Shown one piece after another: positions 60,893 through 64,000 of a stretch of 64,000 nucleotides of DNA. The translations under genes were made by a program, and so were the position numbers. The stretch is from Cryobacterium sp. Y57 (GTDB taxonomy: Bacteria; Actinomycetota; Actinomycetes; Actinomycetales; Microbacteriaceae): the NCBI RefSeq assembly GCF_002929505.1, contig NZ_PJJL01000065.1:89597-153596 (forward strand). The letters are read 5' to 3'. Positions within the stretch are counted from its first letter, which is position 1. Each line of letters starts with the position of its first letter. Under the pieces are notes generated by a model that saw nothing but the letters and a program-made list of their open reading frames with translations, had not been told where the DNA came from and did not search any database.

Positions 60893-62272
60893 CTACCCGA
60901 AGAAGTTGATCGGCTTGACGATGTCGGCGTAGATGAGCAACAGGCTCATCCCGCCGAGCAGAACAACGACCGCCAGCGTGAGCGGCATGAGCTTGGCCAT
61001 GTCGACCGGCCCCGGATCTGGCCGTTTGAACAGTTTCGCGAAGAATCGACGGATACCTTCCCACAGCGCCCCGGCAACGTGGCCGCCGTCGAGCGGCAGC
61101 AGCGGCACCAGGTTGAAGACGAACAGGGCGATATTCAGCGATCCGAGCAAGCCGAGCATGCTCGCTACCTTGGTCGCGACCGGGATCGTGTCCAAGCTCG
61201 CGAGTTCGCCGGCCACCCGGCCGACACCGACCACGCTGATCGGTCCGTTCAGGTCGCGCTCCCCCGGGCCGAACGCAGCATTGGCGACGGCCACAAGCCG
61301 GTCGGGCAGGTTGAGGATCACGTGCGCGACTCCGGCGATGTTGTCGCCGACTGCGGGGAGCACGGCGGTCGCCGGCTGCGGTACGAGTTCGCTGGCCGCT
61401 CCGATTCCGACGAAGCCGACCTCCTCGGTAATCCCCGCGCCGGAAGCATCCGTTTTGACTTTGTTATCGGCGGTATAAACGTAACGTTCGGTGAGTTTGG
61501 GGGTGAGCGAGAGATCGACGTCGGCACCGGCCCGTTCGACGACGACATCGAGGGTGCGACCGGATGCCGAGCGGATAATCTCGGTCGACTGCTCCCAGCT
61601 TGCGATGGCGGTACCGCCGATACTGACCAGTCGGTCACCGGGCAGTAGACCGGCAGCGGCGCCGGGTGATGCTTCATCGGTGGCCGCACAGGTCTGTCGG
61701 TCGTTCGATGCGGGCAGCACACACTCACTCACGCTGCCAACGGTGGTGCTGACCTGCGCGCTGCCGAATCCCATCAGCAAAATTGCGAACATCACGATCG
61801 CGATGAGCAGGTTCATGGTCGGCCCGCCGAGCATGATGATCACGCGCTTGTAGACCGGCAGTTGGTAGAACGCGCGGTGATCTTCACCCTCGCCGATGGT
61901 CTCCGCGCTGGCTTGACGTGCGTCGTCGACCAGGGTGGACAGGGCGCTGGTTTTCTTCTCCGGTGCGCCCTCCTGCACCATCTGGTCGAAGAAGCCGGTG
62001 GTGGTGCTGCGGGGGGCTCCGCCCTTCTTGGAAGGCGGGAACATGCCGATCATGGCGATATAGCCGCCCAGAGGCAGCGCTTTGACGCCGTATTCCGTCT
62101 CGCCCTTGGTGCGCGACCAAAGCGTGGGTCCGAAGCCGATCATGTATTGGGTGACCTTGACGCCGAAGAGCTTCGCGGGCACGAGGTGGCCAATTTCATG
62201 CAGGCCGATGGACACGGCGAGTCCGACGACGACGATCGCGACGCCCAGTATGAATAGCAGTACGGTTTCCAC
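60893..62272 (-). CDS. rseP: RseP-type site-2 intramembrane metalloprotease
   Basis: 459 residues from a GTG at 62272. Zinc motif HEIGH at 25-29 in the first helix, FGPTLWSRTKGETEYGVKALPLGGYIAMIG, a PDZ domain (about 195-290: PGAAAGLLPGDRLVSIGGTAI), and the LDGG-containing NLVPLLPLDGGHV in the last membrane region. It cleaves transmembrane anti-sigma factors or signal peptides. An insertion (about 85-120) contains charged residues. A TACTCT ends 6 nt before the start codon. The usual partner dxr is not adjacent; a Ser/Thr kinase gene diverges instead. Confidence 0.93.
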   Translation of the reverse strand: METVLLFILGVAIVVVGLAVSIGLHEIGHLVPAKLFGVKVTQYMIGFGPTLWSRTKGETEYGVKALPLGGYIAMIGMFPPSKKGGAPRSTTTGFFDQMVQEGAPEKKTSALSTLVDDARQASAETIGEGEDHRAFYQLPVYKRVIIMLGGPTMNLLIAIVMFAILLMGFGSAQVSTTVGSVSECVLPASNDRQTCAATDEASPGAAAGLLPGDRLVSIGGTAIASWEQSTEIIRSASGRTLDVVVERAGADVDLSLTPKLTERYVYTADNKVKTDASGAGITEEVGFVGIGAASELVPQPATAVLPAVGDNIAGVAHVILNLPDRLVAVANAAFGPGERDLNGPISVVGVGRVAGELASLDTIPVATKVASMLGLLGSLNIALFVFNLVPLLPLDGGHVAGALWEGIRRFFAKLFKRPDPGPVDMAKLMPLTLAVVVLLGGMSLLLIYADIVKPINFFG

Positions 62273-62278
62273 TGTCGT

Positions 62279-62284
62279 AGAGTA
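62279..62284 (-). promoter_or_regulatory. -10 element of rseP (leaderless)
   Basis: TACTCT on the minus strand, ending 6 nt before the GTG at 62272. Confidence 0.5.
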
Positions 62285-62380
62285 ACCGCATCAAGCTGCA
62301 AAGCGGCTGGCTGTGAACGTCGTCCACCCATTACGGGGGTGCATGTGCTTTGCTAGAGCGCAGAAGCATCAGGAGGTCCC

Positions 62381-63625
62381 GTGTCTTACGAACCTGTTCC
62401 CACGCAGAAGCTGCCCGTTCCGGCCACCCTTGGCCCGGTCGGCAGCCTGTTGGCCGACCGCTTTTCGATCGAGAGCCTTATCGGCGCAGGCGGGATGGCA
62501 TCCGTTTATCGGGCGACCGATACCGCGCTCGGCCGCACCGTAGCCGTCAAATTGTTTCGAGCCGATGGAGGCGCCTCCGACCCCGAACGCCAGAGCGGCG
62601 AAATCGCCTTGCTGGCAAGCCTGAATCATTTCGCTCTGGTCACCCTGTTCGACGCCGGCACTGCACTCGTCGACGGCGCCCCACGCGCCTTCATCGTGAT
62701 GGAACTCGTCGACGGCCCCGACCTGCGTGCGCGCATCGAGAGCGGCCCGCTGCCGAGCCTCGATGTGGCCATAATGGGCGCTGACCTTGCCGAAGCGCTG
62801 CACTACGTGCACGAGCAGGGCATCATTCATCGCGACGTCAAGCCGGCCAACGTCTTGCTGGCGCCATCGGGTTTTCCCGGGCGCGGCATGCACGCCAAGC
62901 TCGCCGATTTCGGCATTGCCCGGCTCCTCGATGAGACCCGCCTGACGGCGACCGGGTCGTTGCTCGGCACCGCCAGCTACCTCAGTCCCGAGCAGGCGCT
63001 CGGTGGAGTTATCGCTGCGCCAACGGATGTCTATTCGCTCGGCCTGGTGCTGCTGGAATGCCTCACGGGAGTGCGCGCCTACCCCGGGACCGCCGTGGAA
63101 TCGGCGATGGCGCGGCTGCAACGTCAACCGGAGATTCCCAGCCAGCTCGGCCGCCGGTGGACCGACGTTCTCCGCGCCATGACCGCCCGCGATTTCGCCG
63201 ACCGGCCCACTGCCGCCGACGCCGCCGGGTTGCTGCGTGCGCTCGCCACCGGCGACAGCAATGCCGATGTGCCCACCGTGCTGTTGCCCGCGGCGGCGGC
63301 CACTGCCACCCTGTTGCTGCCGGCCGCTGCGCCCGACCCCACGTTGCTGCTGCCGGCTAACGCTGACGCTCAGACCGAGATTCTGAAAACGGACGCTCCC
63401 GCCAGCATCCCCGCGTCCAGCATCCCCGCCAAGCCGCGCCGCCCCGTGCGCCGCCAGGTACTGCTCATGGTCACGAGTGGGCTCACCCTGATCGCCATCG
63501 CCGTCGCCGCCCTGCTCCTGCTCAACCCGGCCGAAGCACCAGTTGCGGTACCACCGAGCTATCCGGCCGTGGACGGCACGCTGGGCACCCACCTTCAGAT
63601 TCTTCAGGAAAGCGTGAACCCGTGA
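62381..63625 (+). CDS. Membrane Ser/Thr protein kinase (PknB-like) with threonine repeat
   Basis: 414 residues from a GTG at 62381 with AGGAGG upstream. Kinase domain (about 28-290): GAGGMASVYRA, catalytic K57, IIHRDVKPANVLL near 150, DFGIAR, SPEQ and DVYSLGLVLLECLTG. A juxtamembrane segment follows in which threonines T299, T310, T321 and T332 recur every 11 residues as T-x-L/I-L. It is followed by one transmembrane helix (about 358-382) and a 30-residue outer tail without PASTA domains. The threonines are likely autophosphorylation or FHA-docking sites (inference). The stop overlaps the next gene (GTGA). Confidence 0.92.
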   Translation: MSYEPVPTQKLPVPATLGPVGSLLADRFSIESLIGAGGMASVYRATDTALGRTVAVKLFRADGGASDPERQSGEIALLASLNHFALVTLFDAGTALVDGAPRAFIVMELVDGPDLRARIESGPLPSLDVAIMGADLAEALHYVHEQGIIHRDVKPANVLLAPSGFPGRGMHAKLADFGIARLLDETRLTATGSLLGTASYLSPEQALGGVIAAPTDVYSLGLVLLECLTGVRAYPGTAVESAMARLQRQPEIPSQLGRRWTDVLRAMTARDFADRPTAADAAGLLRALATGDSNADVPTVLLPAAAATATLLLPAAAPDPTLLLPANADAQTEILKTDAPASIPASSIPAKPRRPVRRQVLLMVTSGLTLIAIAVAALLLLNPAEAPVAVPPSYPAVDGTLGTHLQILQESVNP

Positions 63626-64000
63626 ATCGACGCTACCGACTGACCCTGTCCGTGGCCGCCCTGCTCCTTCTGCCGCTGACCGGATGCACGGCGACCCCCG
63701 TCGACCTGCCGGCTGCCACGGCCGAGCAGCTGCAGGGCGATATTCTGGCGATCAGTGAGGCCTCCGCCGCCGGAGACTTCGCCAACGCCCAGTCGCTGCT
63801 CACCGCCATGCAAGAAAATCTGCGCACGGCGGCCGCTTCCGGCCAGGTCGGCTCGGAACGATCGGCGTCGATACAGTCCGCGATCAATCTGGTGCGAGAC
63901 GATTTGACCACTGAGATCGATGCCGCAGTGGCGGCCGCGGAGGCCGCGGCTCGGGCCGCGGCGGAGGCCGCAGCGGCGGCCGCAGCGGCGGCCGCAGCGG
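63622..64000 (+). CDS. Ala-rich lipoprotein, 5' part only
   Basis: Begins with a GTG overlapping the kinase stop (63622-63625) and runs open to the window end (126 codons). MNRRYRLTLSVAALLLLPLTGC is a lipoprotein signal with lipobox LTGC at residue 22. A helical domain follows (EQLQGDILAISEASAAGDFANAQSLLTAMQENL, SIQSAINLVRDDLTTEIDAAV), then an almost pure alanine and glutamate stretch encoded by 12-bp repeats. The gene is probably cotranscribed with the kinase and may be its outer-surface partner. The full length is unknown. Confidence 0.75.
   Translation, partial: MNRRYRLTLSVAALLLLPLTGCTATPVDLPAATAEQLQGDILAISEASAAGDFANAQSLLTAMQENLRTAAASGQVGSERSASIQSAINLVRDDLTTEIDAAVAAAEAAARAAAEAAAAAAAAAAA
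63948..64000 (+). repeat. 12-bp tandem repeat encoding poly-Ala
   Basis: Units of GCAGCGGCGGCC and close variants (GAGGCCGC...) repeat to the window edge in the lipoprotein gene. Length variation by slippage is plausible. Confidence 0.65.

Noticed and set aside
1..64000. CRISPR arrays, insertion sequences, prophage, tRNA or rRNA genes
   Set aside because: Reading through the intergenic spaces showed no regularly spaced repeats, transposase motifs, terminal inverted repeats or cloverleaf-like sequences. A covariance-model tRNA search would settle this.

Overview
The window is a chromosomal segment of a high-GC Gram-positive bacterium, most likely a Microbacteriaceae actinobacterium (Cryobacterium/Leifsonia-like). 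This is inferred from strongly GC-biased third codon positions, the MEP-pathway gene ispG, a mycoredoxin-like CGYC glutaredoxin, F420/LLM and actinobacterial DUF families, and the proS-nusA-ylxR-infB-rbfA ... truB-ribF order. No rRNA, tRNA, CRISPR array, insertion sequence or prophage was seen. About 60 genes cover nearly all of the sequence, plus two broken genes.

Layout. 1-5374: 3' part of a membrane-complex operon (HyfB-C-E-F-G-like) whose large subunit lacks every nickel-binding cysteine, followed by a convergent ArsR-type regulator resembling M. tuberculosis Rv0081. 5807-16151: a frameshifted SGNH esterase, pnp, a secreted GH105-like hydrolase, an amino-acid permease, rpsO, a DUF7882 protein, an aminotransferase remnant, an AI-2E-type permease and an LLM oxidoreductase. 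16221-24588: M4 metallopeptidase with its emfourin inhibitor, BCCT transporter, flavin-binding protein, FKBP, PrsW protease, GlcD-type oxidase and FAH-family hydrolase. 24674-36307: AzgA-type purine permease (no ordinary start codon), carboxylesterase, uracil permease, NUDIX, glutaredoxin, pfkA with a SNF2 helicase, DUF6804, an SGNH protein lacking its serine, and an SDR protein. 36367-43711: a deoxyribose catabolic operon (SorC regulator-deoC-two ALDHs), ROK kinase, MFS exporter and TetR regulator. 43805-51084: ribF/truB cluster, ketopantoate reductase, kinase-like protein, mutY, thyA-dfrA, rbfA. 51311-64000: infB, ylxR, nusA, proS, ispG, lipoprotein, thiolase, rseP, a Ser/Thr kinase and the start of an Ala-rich lipoprotein.

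The strongest window-wide pattern is regulatory: about two dozen genes have a TANNNT -10 hexamer ending exactly 6 or 7 nt before an ATG or GTG, and most lack a Shine-Dalgarno sequence. Transcription would then begin at the start codon (leaderless mRNAs). The pattern also settles several start-codon choices. Other items worth a look are the cysteine-less hydrogenase-like complex with its Rv0081-like regulator, the permease with an ATT start and a coding-like tail past its TGA, several enzymes missing key catalytic residues, and an exact 11-residue threonine repeat in the Ser/Thr kinase.
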